Shown here: positions 1-11,348 of the stretch, one piece after another
Numbering within the stretch: the stretch's first letter is position 1
How the letters are laid out: every line of letters starts with the position of its first letter
The notes under the pieces: model-generated
Seen by the model: the letters and a program-made list of their open reading frames with translations, nothing else
The model's database searches: none
What the model was told of the DNA's origin: nothing
Position numbers and translations under genes: made by a program
NCBI RefSeq assembly: GCF_050948215.1
Contig: NC_135151.1
Coordinates: 9,278,220-9,342,219 of the forward strand
Length of the DNA: 64,000 nt
Source: Halictus rubicundus
Lineage: Eukaryota; Arthropoda; Insecta; Hymenoptera; Halictidae
Direction of reading: 5' to 3'

Positions 1-107
1 AGTCAAGGTGCTAGAGCCGCAACACCCCGACGGTTCACGTTGCTCTGAATCGTCTTCCTATCGGGTCGGTGTAAAAATAATTGCAGTTCTTCTTGAATTT
101 CAAAAAC

Positions 108-417
108 ACACAGCGAGTCCCGAAAATGGTGCACCTCCTTGATAGAGGCGATTCCTGAAGCCATTTCAAGTAACTTTTTCCTTCACGCAAATGTTCTCCG
201 CGGCTTCGATAACTCAGAGTGCGGCCGCAGCGGACATCGGCGTTGTCATTGGTTGAACCGGAAGGCGTTCACTGTAGCCGCGCTCCAATTGGTCCGTGTT
301 TTTCGTCGATAACTCCTAAACGAAGCCACGGAGGACAATTTCGTAAAGGAAAAAGTTCTTTCCAATGACCTTGGGAAATAAATAAATAAATGTCCTTATT
401 TTTGGGACACCCTGTGT
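108..417 (-). mobile_element. Family N element, copy 1 (CAGGGTGTCCC ends)
   Basis: Read on the minus strand, the segment begins ACACAGGGTGTCCCAAAAAT and ends ATTTTCGGGACTCGCTGTGT, so the two ends form an imperfect inverted repeat. Inside each end is a second matching block: AAGGAAAAAGTT next to a CCAATGACCTTGGG-like or GAAATGGCTTCAGGA block. A shorter relative lies at 42050-42184. No open frame crosses it. It is probably a non-autonomous DNA element; the class is not assigned. Confidence 0.5.
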
Positions 418-1212
418 ATCTAGGAGGTGCGATCGAAAAGATACCGGACTCCGCCAGTCAACCTGTGCGTCTCACAATTGATTTAGACAATTAATAATTT
501 CGCCAAGAGATCCATAGTCTACTGATAACATTTAATGTTTCGAATGATCGTGTTTGTTGTTCTAATAAATTGTCAACGGTGGAAACCTCTTTTTAGGATC
601 GTTTTTGCGCTAGAAATACGTTTCAGATCGCCGCGTGACACGGCGATCACGGTCCCGCGATCGCGGAGACGTTTCTTGCGGCAATTAGGCCGTCCATGCC
701 GCGCCGGTTATCCGATCAAGATAATAAATTCTCGATCATCGTTTCGCATGCGCGAGCCAGCTGAGCGAGCTCGATCCCGCCGGCTGATTGGTCGTGTCAC
801 GGTTGTATTTTCTCTACGCGCATTCGTTGCTCTCGGTTGATCGTCACGGCGACGAGCGATCGAGAATGCTCTCGAGCAACGATCGCTGAACCGTCAAGGG
901 AGCCCAAGGATTTTATGGGCACCGTGAACTGCTCTGCGAATGTGTTACGGCTTTGAGGTACACGCGCTCCGGGAATGAAAATCGAATTCTAGGGGAGCCG
1001 AGGATTTACCGGCTTATCTCCGGCAGCTGTTAACCCTTACGTTATTATCCTGAATTTTCCATGTCAACTTTTTCATCATTTAGACACGGAGTTAGATGAA
1101 ATCGTTAATACGGATCATAATAATTATCTTTGCCCCTCTGCGAAACAGGTGAGCAAAAGTCACATCTTGAACGACGTGGGCTTAATTTTACCTGCATCAT
1201 TATACAATTATA
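418..1212. other. Non-coding stretch, no gene seen
   Basis: Mixed-composition DNA with a CpG-rich patch at about 620-900 containing short CGATCG-rich inverted motifs (GCGATCG near 856 and CGATCGC near 883). A 101-codon open frame crosses the patch, but it has no protein-like composition and no splice context. No feature can be supported. Confidence 0.5.
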
Positions 1213-2284
1213 TTAGGTTATTGCTATTGAAATGACCGTTTTTCACATTTCAAACTTCCCGTCTTTGCAGTTTACTTTTTCCATGGCAGATAGCGTTGAA
1301 GTTGTACAATATGAAAAGAGCATGTCTCGTGCATGAATTTCTGTGTATAAGTTTCTTGATATTGTACAATGTAGGTGAATCAAAATCAATATTCGTTCAC
1401 CATGGAAAAAAAGGAAGTTCGTATGATTTACTTGTACGAGTTCAAACTTGGACGTACTGCGTCTGAAGCAGCGAAAAACATAAATGCTGCTATTGATGAA
1501 GGTATAGCAAGTGATCTGACCATAAGGCGTTGGTTTGAAAAATTTCGTTCCGAGTCTCGTGGTCATAAGCCAGCAGCTATTAAAGATTCAGGTTTAAAAG
1601 TGATAGTTGAAAGGGATTCGCGTCTAACTGTTCGGGAAATCGCGGAGAGAACTAATATACACTATTCAACTGTCTCCTGACGTCTGAAGGCTTTGGGAAA
1701 AGTAAATAAGTTAGGTGAAGATGTGCTGTCTGGAGATCAGTTGTTCGTTACTTTTGCGACAGAATAATGAAGGTATATTAAACAGACATTGATGTCTGTA
1801 TGGTGATCAGCAAATGGTGTTGTACATTGCTCATTTTTAAAAGAAAGTGAAACCATAAATACTGATAAATACTGTCAGCAAATTGATATAATATACGAAA
1901 AACTGCGTGCTCAACAGCCGGCGTTAATCAATAGATGTGGTGTATTATTGCTTCACGATAATGCTCGTCCACATATTGCGAAACAAACTAAAAAAATTAG
2001 CAGAGTTGAAGTGTGAAGTTCTGCCACACCCTCCTCGTTCGCCTGACCTGTCACCTACTGATTACAATTTTCTCAAGCACCTAGATGGGTTTTTGAGTGG
2101 AAAAATATTCAAAGGCGGATGTGCTGAAAAAACTGCATTTGATAAATTGATTGCCTCGCGGTTATTAGACTTCTGCCGGAAAGGCATTGGGGCGCTTGGG
2201 GATTAATGGAATACGAGTAAAGTTTGTAAAATAAAAATTTATGTTAAAGATTCAAGAACGGCCATTTCATTTGCAACAACCTAA
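1213..2284 (+). mobile_element. Defective mariner transposon, cecropia type
   Basis: The left end reads TTAGGTTATTGCTATTGAAA and is preceded by TA. The right end, read inward, is TTAGGTTGTTGCAAATGAAA, giving terminal inverted repeats of about 30 bp. The right flanking dinucleotide is TG, so one base of the expected TA duplication has probably mutated. At 1072 bp it is shorter than the roughly 1.3 kb usual for the family because of an internal deletion. Remains of a transposase run left to right. A second copy of its 5' end lies at 12057-12244. Confidence 0.9.
1402..2206 (+). pseudogene. Broken mariner transposase (cecropia type)
   Basis: A mariner transposase binds its own terminal repeats through two helix-turn-helix domains and cuts DNA with a DD34D catalytic triad. 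Here a start at 1402 (MEKKEVR) opens about 93 codons that match the N-terminal DNA-binding region, including RRWFEKFRS and a TVREIAERTNIHYSTVS block. An Arg codon has become TGA at 1678-1680. A frame-shifted stretch continues to about 1785 and the segment with the first catalytic Asp (GDEKW-like) is missing. Sequence resumes with WWSANGVVHC and LLLHDNARPH, the second Asp, then after another frameshift HPPRSPDLSPTDYN with the third Asp. The copy cannot make active enzyme. The subfamily call rests on remembered motifs. Confidence 0.85.
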
Positions 2285-2286
2285 TG

Positions 2287-3532
2287 CATCATTTGAACAC
2301 AAACGTGCTTGGTCATTTTAGAATAAGAAAAAAGAAATAAATCTGAAGGACCTCCTACATAAATGACGGTATGGTTACCGTAAGTATGAAAGTTTTATGA
2401 AAGCTGAAAAGAACCACTTAGGCGAAAGTGTGAACATCGTAGCTCCCGTTATGGGATAAACAAAGCGATACACATGTAGATAGCTGCGAGCGCGGTAAAG
2501 CGTAGAAATTCGCAAATTGATATTACTTCTGGGTCACCGGCAAATGCATGTTATCGGGACGGCTGAACGGTGTCCTAACGATAAGTTAACGCTCTTAGAC
2601 GGTGATTTGTTCCGCCAGGTTATTCCGATTCGCTTCCCGGAGCAATTCGAATGATGCGAAAGTTGAATATCGAATGCCACGAGGCGAAGGCGAAACTTGA
2701 GAAGCCACCACCGGCGTGGCAGCGTTTCAGTGACATTTATCCTCTTTTAAAGCGTACTCCATAACCCTCTTCGGCGGACGGGTCTCAAACTACATTGCGT
2801 AGAAACTAAATTCTCACGTGGCAAGTGAAAGAGCAGCTGTCGGTTGAAGTGTCCGCCCACGCACCGGGTACACGGCGAGTACCGCTGTGTCGTTGAACGT
2901 ATCCGACACTGACACACGACAACAAATCAGGTGCTGTTTCGATCCAGGACCATAATAAAACGAAGCTATTAGCGCGTCACCTTTCAGGCCCAGGAAGCCC
3001 TGCCGAACGGGCTTTCCCTGGTTCTGCCTATCTTTCCGTTGATTTCGACGAACCTAACCGCACGATCGACGATCGATAGGCATCTCCGCAGTTAGAAATC
3101 TCGTTCCAGGAACGTTCCGCGGACCATGGAGGCGATTACAGCTACGATTTTCTATTCTAATGAGCTTTCAGCTTTTTTTTTGTCTCCTGGCTCGATAAAC
3201 TGGTCTCGGAGTTTAATGTTGAAATCTCGTTAGGAACTAGGCTATTGGATTAATAAGGCGTAATCAAATTTTTTTTAATCCTAACCGATACAGGCGTTGG
3301 TATCGATTGAATCACGTTTTCAGTTCGTGTACCGAATTTTTCTACGATTTCATTCTGATCTTAATACAGTACAGAATTACATTGAAATTACGTTCAGTCT
3401 CGAATATATTTTATATCCATTTCGTCGCTAATGTGCAAGCAACCTGGAGTTCAGTCATTTATTATAACGCATTTTATGCGAGAGAAGTGCTGAATTGTGG
3501 ATACAGTGCTTATCGTGGCTCTTGTCGTGATA
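2287..3532. other. Non-coding stretch, no gene seen
   Basis: Unique-looking DNA between the mariner and the first TTAA element, of moderate GC content around 2540-3130. No exon with a convincing splice pair, no tRNA-like cloverleaf and no repeat shared with the rest of the window was recognised. Confidence 0.45.
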
Positions 3533-3737
3533 TTAACACTAGGTTTCCGTCAAAATGACGGGTTCTAATATTTTTAATTTACAGTTACTAAGATTCTAAA
3601 GGTACATCCCTGAGGAATTATTCAACAAATTTATTTCTTGGGATATACGTTATTGAAACAAAAATGGCTAAAAATTTGGGCAGTACATTCTTGTTATTTT
3701 CACAAAGTAATGTAAAATAGCCACTTTTAGTAATGTA
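3533..3737 (+). mobile_element. TTAA miniature element, family C, copy 1
   Basis: It starts TTAACACTAGGTTTCCGTCA, followed by AATGACGGGTTCTAATATTT, and shares its body with copies at 21671 and 23822 (a short block at the start of the body, then the A+T-rich interior with CAAATTTATTTCTT). The matching right end fades after CCACTTTTAGTAATGTAAAA, so this copy has lost its right TTAA end. A TTAA target with short ends is the pattern of piggyBac-type non-autonomous elements. No coding capacity. Confidence 0.65.
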
Positions 3738-4312
3738 AAATAAATTTTCTTTCTAATTGTATTAGGTGTACACATTAACTTGTGGCTTCCACGACAAACC
3801 AATTGTATCTTTCTCTTAATACGGTGTAAATGTATACAAAACGATGGAGACTGTTTGCTGGATACGAATATGTTCTGATCCTTTGGAAATGAACAAGAAG
3901 TCCACGAAGTCAAGGTCAGAAATTAATTTCTACACCCAATAGTAACACAGTTTTATGTTTCCCTGAAAAGTTCCACCGTCTGTTATTGTTACCCGATTTT
4001 CTACTGGGCCGAATTTAATCTTCATTTTCAAAAAGCAAGAAAATCAAAGGTCTGCGAGATGAAAAATATTTATCCAGTTTCATACGAAACTCCTTAAATT
4101 TCTATGCTCGATTTTTCCATTTATATTCATTTCGAGATTAATTTCCAGATTAAAAACTGAAATTGGTATCTTGCGTTCCTACGCTCTGTGCAATTCCAAA
4201 CTGGAGCTGTCCAGCAACGTCCAGAAGTTTCGCGGTCTCGGTAAAGGTACGAGCAGGCAACAAAATCGGAATTCGTTTCGACGAATTGGAAAAAAAGTGG
4301 GGCTGGACTTAC
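3738..4312. other. Intron of the minus-strand gene; no other feature
   Basis: AT-rich DNA directly downstream, on the minus strand, of the donor at 4312-4307. It would be the start of intron 1 of the 4591-4313 gene. No next exon with an acceptor was found between here and position 1, so the intron probably runs past the window edge. Confidence 0.4.
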
Positions 4313-4591
4313 GTCATCCCTATCCTCGTGTAGCTCGTCATCGGCGCTCTCCTCGAGCACGAACCCGACATCGTTGTTGTTCCTCGTCAGTGACGGCAGT
4401 TTCCTGGGTGTCAGCTCCTCGCCGTCCGTGTCTCTCTTACGCTTGCCGTCCCTGTGCTCGTTCAGCGTGGTCTCGTGCTCGTCCAACATGTCGGTGACCA
4501 TCAGTTCCGACTCGACGCTCGTCGGGGACACGACTTCGTCGAGAGGAGACATTGCGGTCCTCTCGGCTTCACCGGCTTCGAGCACGGACAT
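4313..4591 (-). CDS. First coding exon, unrecognised acidic nuclear-type protein
   Basis: The ATG at 4591 is the first after an in-frame TAA 15 bases upstream and has A at -3. The frame runs 93 codons and ends at phase 0 (..HEDRDD) exactly where GATGAC|GTAAGT gives a strong 5' splice site. The protein is rich in Glu, Asp, Ser and Thr, with a basic KRKR at about residues 50-53, TPRKLPSL at about 61-68 and an acidic FVLEESADDELHEDRDD tail. Acidic stretches with a nuclear-localisation-like cluster suggest a chromatin or transcription regulator, but no family was recognised; that role is inference. The upstream side (4592-5760) is CpG-rich as expected of a promoter and 5' untranslated region. The open frame continues for 61 codons past the donor, but composition changes there. 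A chance frame remains possible; the donor, phase and upstream stop argue against it. Confidence 0.62.
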
Positions 4592-5760
4592 GATGAGCCA
4601 CTTTTACCGGGGCAGATGCCGACTCCGTTCACGATCACCAGAATTCGCGGAGAATCGACGGTTCTCGTCCTCGGGACGTTGCGTATCGGCTGCACACCTT
4701 CGCCGTTCAAGTGAGTACGGACAGAGGCTCATAGAGTCTTCCTACGATCCTCGATACGCGTCTGTGTGAACGGTACAGTACCCTATACTTAATTAATCAC
4801 TTTCTCTGTCCAGCTTCCACCCGTGCGACATAAGAGTCCCCGTCAAAGTCTAGCTGTCGCGGTACGTCCTCCGCGCGAGCATAGAACAACAGATAAATCA
4901 CCTGTCCCCGATAACGATCCCCTTCGTTGTCAGCTATGCGAAACTATCTCCAATTTCCCGAAACGAGCCCAACCCTTTTCCTTTTCAATTCAAATCGACC
5001 GTTGAGAGAGAGAGAGAGCGACTCGAACACCTGTCGCCGAGCACACGTGCAGTTCGGAGAGGAACTCCGATCGCGGCGATCACTCGAGAGACACGATGCT
5101 TTCAGGTTCGCCGAGTGTATTCCCGTTGACAAGTTGTCGTCTGGAAGTGCAATCGAAGTGTCGCGGCCGGAGGAGGTTAGTGGCTCTGAAATTCAGCTGG
5201 GATCGTTCTTTCTCACGCCTACGGAATGATCCTCGATCGCGTCTCCGCGGGCATCGAAGTCTCCGGTGCGCGCGCTGATCGATGGGACCAAGCAGGAACC
5301 TTGGATTCTCGGTTTCCCGTTGTGTAATTGAACCTCGCGGAAATTGCACGTGGGTCGTTCAGTTGCCAGGAACGATCGTCAGCGTCGTCTTCGGGGCGGG
5401 CCCGATCGACGGGATCGCGTCGAGCGCGCGTCGCGATCGATAACCGTAATCGCGTGACGCGCGTGCCATTAGAAGCACAATTTTTCACGGTGACGCAACG
5501 CGACCTCTCTCTCTTTCTCTCTCTCTCGAGGAGGGGAACGTCGGCTACCAGTTTCGAACACTCTCGAGGAATCTTACAGGCTAGCGGCTCCGATCGGCTG
5601 GGATCGACGAAACGCTGAGCGCGCAGGAGGCGAGGTCCAGCAGCGGCGCAAAAACCGAGCCGGTTGCGAACAGTCACGTGGCGAGCTCGTTTGTACGTAC
5701 GCTCGTTGCCGGCTACCGTTCTCACATTCAACTCGGCCTGATTTCACCGTGGAATCGAGT
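4592..5760 (-). promoter_or_regulatory. CpG-rich upstream region of the minus-strand gene
   Basis: It is distinctly richer in CG dinucleotides than the DNA on either side and contains a GA microsatellite at 5003-5018 and a CT tract at 5505-5528, both common near insect promoters. It lies immediately 5' of the start codon at 4591. Several overlapping open frames on both strands look like by-products of high GC. On the plus strand TTCAA|GTGAGTACGG at 4705-4719 resembles a donor, so divergent transcription is possible. No TATA box or start site can be fixed by eye. Confidence 0.35.
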
Positions 5761-6109
5761 CCCGGACAGCTATCGTTAACGAGACCGCGCCGATCGGCTC
5801 GCGTACACTTCCTGTCGGCTTGACGACTCGCGATCCTGCCGCTCGGCAACTCGGCTCGGTCATTCTGCCTTCCGGTTGAATCATCACCGGCGAAACGATC
5901 GACTCTTATCCCCGTGTTAGCGGCGTCCGATAATCGCATTCTACACGCCGGATCGGTTAGCCCCTCGCTTCCGGGAGCGAGACGGTAGCCGTGACACTCG
6001 GGAACCGTCACTGTGTAACGTTTCCTTAATCGGCTACTCGGTCATCACGTTATTACACACGTTATCGTTTCACCGATCTTGCTCCTGTTCGTGGGATTCC
6101 AGCTCTCCT

Positions 6110-6530
6110 CGTCCGTTCGTCTAAGACATCTGAAATCGTCTGCTTCTTTCGAGCACACTCCCGACGGAGACTTTTCTCGGTAATTCCCAGGGTTGCGCAA
6201 CGAGTCGTTCACAGCGGAGACGTCCCATTCGTTCGTGGAATCTCAGCTTCCACCGTAGATCCAAAACATCCGGTCGTCCGAGATCGTCTGGTTCTGTCTG
6301 TCCTGCTCTCAGGAGTTTCTAGGTGATTCCCAGGATTACGCAACGAGACGATCGACGTTCACGGTGGTGAGGTCCCATTCGTTCACGGAATGTCGGGTTC
6401 CACCGCAGATCCAAAACATCCGGTCATCCGAGATCGTCTGGTTCTGTCTGTCTCGCTCTCACAAGTTTCTCGGCAATTCTCCAGGGTTACGCAACAAGAT
6501 GATCGACGTTGGAGACGTCCCCCGGGCGAG
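6110..6530. repeat. Tandem repeat, unit about 150 bp, about 2.5 copies
   Basis: The block GTCCCATTCGTTC..GGAAT..TTCCACCG..AGATCCAAAACATCCGG recurs 150 bases apart (6224 and 6374). The block CAGGGTTRCGCAACRAG recurs at 6188, 6331 and 6482. Copies differ by scattered substitutions, so the duplication is not recent. It lies in a CpG-rich stretch with no supported exon. Confidence 0.7.
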
Positions 6531-7460
6531 GATGTCGATGGACGGACCGGTGGGACCCTCGGGGCTGTGCGACGGCCGTTGACGTTCCACAACCAAAGAC
6601 CCGCGGTCGGTCGTAGTCACGTGGTTGACCGGAGTCACGTGGGGGCGGAGGGGAAGGTCGGGGCAAGGTCGCCCCGGAGGGTCGTGAGTGGGGAAGAGGG
6701 GTAGAGGGGAAGATGCGACGGATAGGCCAGGCGACGCGATGCGGCGCGAGCTTCGCGTTTCGGAAATGTCACCGGTGGAAAATCTGCTCGAGGCACGTAT
6801 TGAAGCGCGTATTGGTCGAAGGTCGAGGAGGACCGATCGCGCGACACCGCGTTGCCGCGCGCGCCTCTCGAGAATGGCCTAGAGGCGAAAAGAGGAAAGG
6901 ATCTGTTCGAGTGGCGCCGCCCGCGGCAGGAGGGGGCAAATCTCTCCTGCGAGGAGAGCAAGTGTTGGGGCCCGCGCGGTATGGGGCCCGCTGGACCACC
7001 ACCACCACCACCACGATCATCCGGCATCCTCTACTTGACCACCACCATGGCCACCACCACCGGCGCTACCACGGCCGATGCCATCGGTATCACCATCACC
7101 GCAGCTCTTCGTCCACCTTCACGAGAACGCCGTCGCCGATACCAGCTGTCCTCTCGCCTCTCTCTCCGTCTCTCTTTCTCCATTCCTTCTACCGTGATCA
7201 TCCACCTCTTCTTCTTCTTCTTCTTCTTCTTCTACTACCTCTTCGTCGCCGTCTTCTTCTTCCTCCTTAGAACTGTCCACTTCACAATCCCACTCCAAGC
7301 GATCCAGCGACAACGAACGGAGACCCCGGCCGGACCGCTTGCCGCCTCTTTGTCTCAGTATCCACCGCTGTCTCACGTTCGCGGACGTAACGATGATGAT
7401 ATCCAGCCTGTCCTATGCTGCGATACGCTATCGTGATCCCTGATCCACCGCTTCACTTTC
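6531..7460. repeat. GC-rich low-complexity stretch with CCA and CTT microsatellites
   Basis: It contains a (CCA)n run at 6995-7014, further ACC-rich sequence to about 7110, and a (CTT)n run at 7206-7232. Long open frames here give His-rich, Pro-rich or Glu-rich simple sequence on both strands, which is what trinucleotide repeats produce by chance. No start or splice context makes any of them convincing. Confidence 0.6.
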
Positions 7461-7579
7461 CGCTATTCTGCGCCGACCATCTTTCTTTCAGCATCTACAC
7501 ACCTTCGAACGGTTGTTATTATGGTAAGGGTTTGGCCATTTTCAAGGATGTCGATACGTTACTTTCAACTCGCGAAAAT

Positions 7580-7660
7580 TTTGAAGGTATTTGTGTTATA
7601 GCTCCTGTTTCGTGCAATCGACGAAGGAACCGTTTATTTTGCATACGAATCCACAGTCTA
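7580..7660 (-). mobile_element. Family B miniature element, partial
   Basis: On the minus strand it begins TAGACTGTGGATTCGTATGC and continues AAAATAAAC, matching the family end TAGACTGCGGATYTTTATGC. The other end is not recognisable, so only one terminus is claimed. Confidence 0.45.
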
Positions 7661-10127
7661 CCGATAAGAATACCATGAACTTTCGGACACCCGGTGTGCA
7701 TGCATATATGAATGAACTGTTTATTCATTGTGCGTACCGGACCGGTGTATAATCACCGAACTCGCAGCACTTCCGCTATTTACTGGTTCATCATCGTAAA
7801 TCCGTGCGTGCATTTAACAATTACTTCGTTCAATGGGTCGGGCCCCGGTGTTATTAAACCGTCCGTCCAATTACGGAGAATCTATTAGGGCTCGAGCTGA
7901 AAATACTGATCTGTATTAATATACTATATAGGCGACTGGAATCTCTACATCGTATCAGCGGGCGCGACAGCAAATCCTATTCGAAACGAATTTTCCAATT
8001 AGTATGACCGGTATTTATTAGATGGTGGCTGGCTGGCGTGGTCGTGCGGTATGATCGGCCGCGGGAATCATTAGCCGTGCTCTGAACAGGCATCGACACC
8101 TCGATTATCCTTCCCGGATCGTTAGCCGAAGTCGCCTGGGCAGCCACGTTGGATCGCGACGTGGTCTCTGACCGTTCGCGACGATTCGATCAACTGGTAG
8201 ATCGCGGCTGGACCGGTCTACCATTCTCTCCTCCTCGTACAACATTGCCGTCTCTGTCCTCTTACCCGGGCTACCATCGTTTGCTGGCTGCTCTTCCAAT
8301 TAGCATCCCGTAAGTAGAGCTCCAAGCACGAGTTCCAGCTCCTCGTCGGCTCGGATTACACCGTGCTCGCGATCCACGATCGATTAATCGATCCGATCCA
8401 TTGTTCCGAAGGGGACACGAGCATACGATGGCCCGGGGAAAGGTTCTGCGCCGTCGAAACTCAATTTTCAATATTCTCATATTGGATCGTCCCAAAAGTT
8501 TGTCTCTGATTCGGCCACATTGGCGTGCCAAATTGAAGGATCGCTAAATTTCAAATGCCAAATCGCCAATGTTCAAACTGTTGTACCTTCGTGAAAAAAC
8601 ATCATTCTACTACGAAATCGATTGTTCGTTTTGCCGAACAAAATGTTTTGCACTATGCAACGGACGAGAAAGTGAATATATGTTTTCGTTTCGAAAATTT
8701 TGCAAACTCAAACGTTCGTACAGACGTTGAAGAATTTTTTCAACGAACGAAACCAACGTAGATTTCAAGATTCGAGTCTCACCTTTAAAATGACTCCTGG
8801 ATCGAGCACCAGAAAAATGAACCACCACGTTCGTTATGCTTGCTCTGAATACTCGTTCAACGTCGTTTCCAGTCGTTTCTCTGTTCTTTTTTTAGATAGA
8901 GACTGGCTGGTTGGGTATAAAAAATTCATTAGAAATAGCTCGTAAACCGCAAACATATTATGCATCGCCGTTTTAACGAGGCACTATCGACTCGATGAAT
9001 AACTTAAAATTACATTTAGACGTTTGGCGATACCATAATGACCGTAAAAACTTCGCGACACATGATCCAGCGATTCGTTAATTTCGAGGTTCGACAAGGT
9101 GGATAATAAAATTGGTGATTGGAAGCAGGCATTAATCGGTATTTCGCGATAATCAGCATCTGATATAATCGGCATTTATGGCTAAAACTGTACCCCCGTG
9201 GTCGTAGTTAATATTAGAATACGAGGGTCAGACGCGTATAAATCTTCGTCTAGGTCGTATAAACCTTTCTCTGACGTTACGTTTGAACAAAATTTTCTGA
9301 AAATACCAGTTATTCTTCTGCGTTCAACTACAATCTACACGCTTTTGCCACCCAGTTGGCAATTTTTTAATTCGAGCGATTCTCATCAATTCTCCAGCGT
9401 CTCGTTACGATTCAATCGATATCCGCTCAATGTCAGAGTGATTTTTCAGTGTTACGAAAATACGGTCTATATTCGACGGACCCTCGCATTATCCCGGACA
9501 TTCGATACTTTTCAGAATAACGCGCGAACAGCTAGGAAAAAATGCCGATGGTGTCCTGTGACAAGATCGCGTACAAGGGAACATTCCTCCATGCGTTAAC
9601 CCAAATATGAGCACCGGCGAACGTGAAATGAGCCGCTCATTAAGAAAGAATTTACTGGAACGGTTCGCGGCGGTGTATAATTTAAACCGCAGTAAAACTC
9701 GCTTAGAGCACACGCTCGTTGCATTACTTCATATTCCGCGCCGTTACCGTGATTAATATGCCTGCAAAAACCAACAAACGAAACGACGGTAACCGTTTCC
9801 ACGGGCAGATTTATGAGAGAATAATTGATCTGTAATCGATCCCGGATTATATGGTGCTCGACACGATTAGGTCGAACAACTGCAACGATTCGATCTGTCG
9901 ACGGTGTCCTTTTCTGAAAACGCCTATTGTTCCCTTTTTTCAGACGATGCACGTTCAGCAATCTACTTATTATTAAAACTCGAGCGAGTTACTACACTGT
10001 AAAGTATCTGCTAGGGCTACTCTGAGCCATTCAGATTTACAACTGTGTTCAAAGTTGAATTTTTATCTGCTGATTCGAGATATTGGGAGGGAGAAATTTA
10101 TTTTCGCTAATCTCATCAGATAAATTA
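7661..10127. other. Non-coding stretch, no gene seen
   Basis: Contains CpG-rich islands (about 8030-8450) and AT-rich DNA. Open frames up to 133 codons (9198-9599, plus) have no recognisable motif, no signal peptide and no splice sites in phase. One possible transposon terminus is noted separately at 8480. Confidence 0.45.
8480..8507 (+). mobile_element. Possible mariner terminus, solo
   Basis: TATTGGATCGTCCCAAAAGT resembles the TTAGG/TTGGG..GTCCCAAAAGT termini of some insect mariners and is preceded by AT-rich DNA. No matching inverted end and no transposase trace was found within 1.5 kb, so this is a weak call. Confidence 0.2.
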
Positions 10128-11346
10128 TTAGGGGTACCCATAAGTAATCAATTGTTTGCAAAGAATTTGTTTTGCCTTTAGTTCTGTACCGATCGTTGAA
10201 GAGGAAACACGTATTCTTTTACAGTTTTCGGTAAAGCAGCCTGTGTTCAAAATATTCTAAAAAGTATAATTTTCTTTTTTACAACCCTGCAATAAAATGG
10301 CGTTTTAATGCAACGGTAACAACAAAGAAAATTTGCGATGTTTATGGAGATGTATTGAAGGCCAACAAGCGTCAATGTTGGTTCAGAAGGTTTGCTGCTG
10401 GCGATTATGATCTCTCCGACAGGCCTCGAAGTGGACGACCAGTTAAATTTGATAAGGACACCCTAAAATCTCTAGTGGAAGCTGATCCAAAATTAAGTAT
10501 ACAAGAATTATCGAGAAGCCTTGGGCCCACATGATCAACTATACAAAGGCACCTATACGAAATGGAAAAGGCATATAGGCAAGGAATATGGGTACCGCAT
10601 CAATTATCTGAGACCAACAAGAATATTCGTCGATCAATTTGCACTTCATTGCTATCCAGATTTCGTAGAGATCCATTTCTCAGCAGAATCATTACCGGAG
10701 ATGAAAAATGGATTCTTTTTGATAACATAAAGCGATCCAAGCAATCGCTTTCTGCAAATCAAACCGCAATATCAACCCCTCAACCTAGCTTATCAATTAG
10801 AAAGGTGTTACTGTGCATTTGGTGGGACTGTCGTGGCATAATTCACTTTGAGTTGTTGAAACCTGGAGAAACAGTTACTGCTGAGTTGTATTGTCAGTAA
10901 TTACAACGGCTGTATTTAGAACTATTGAAAAAGAGGGCATTTTTAGTCCACAGAAAAGGTGTAATACTGCAAATTGACAATGCCCGGCCCCATACAGCGA
11001 AACTCACTCAGGAAAAAATCAAATAATCGCAATGGGAAGTTTTACCGCACCCCCCATACTCACCGGATATTGCTCTCTCTGACTATCATCTTCTCAGATC
11101 TCTGGAGCATTATTTAAGAAATAAAACATTCATTACTGTAGAAGATGTAAGGAGGCACCTTGAGTAATATTTTGCTTCACGAACCCTGAATTTCTATAAG
11201 GGGGGGATTGAAAATTTGCAGGAAAGATGGAAAACTGTCCTTGATAATGATGGAGATTATATAATAAATTAAGAAATAAAAACCTGAATTTACTACAAAG
11301 TTTGTTTTAGATTTCAAAATAATTGATTATTTATGCGTCCCCCTAA
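10128..11346 (+). mobile_element. Nearly full-length mariner transposon, mellifera type
   Basis: The left end TTAGGGGTACCCATAAGTAA and the right end, read inward, TTAGGGGGACGCATAAATAA form imperfect inverted repeats that continue as ATCAATTRTTT. TA flanks both sides (10126-10127 and 11347-11348), the expected target duplication. The 1219-bp length is close to normal for mariner. The interior carries a transposase-like frame with stops. Confidence 0.93.
10307..11272 (+). pseudogene. Mariner transposase pseudogene (mellifera type), four stops
   Basis: One frame without any frameshift runs from about 10307 to the natural stop at 11270-11272. It is interrupted by stops at 10532 (TGA), 10898 (TAA), 11024 (TAA) and 11165 (TAA). 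In order it shows the helix-turn-helix part (CWFRRFAAGDYDLSDRPRSG, with RSGRP), the linker GIWVPHQLSE, the first catalytic Asp in ITGDEKWILFDN, KVLLCIWWDCRG with LLKPGET, the second Asp in QIDNARPH, and the third in HPPYSPDIALSDYH. All three acidic residues remain, but His before the second Asp is Ile here. The start codon and roughly the first 20 residues are not recognisable. Mellifera type is inferred from the CIWWD and SPDIA blocks. Confidence 0.9.
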
Positions 11347-11348
11347 TA

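Noticed and set aside
6852..7436. Long open frames (up to 194 codons) over CCA and CTT repeats
   Set aside because: Open frames exist on both strands and encode homopolymer-like sequence; they are explained by trinucleotide repeats.
9198..9599. 133-codon plus-strand frame
   Set aside because: No motif, no splice context, and frames of similar size overlap on the other strand.
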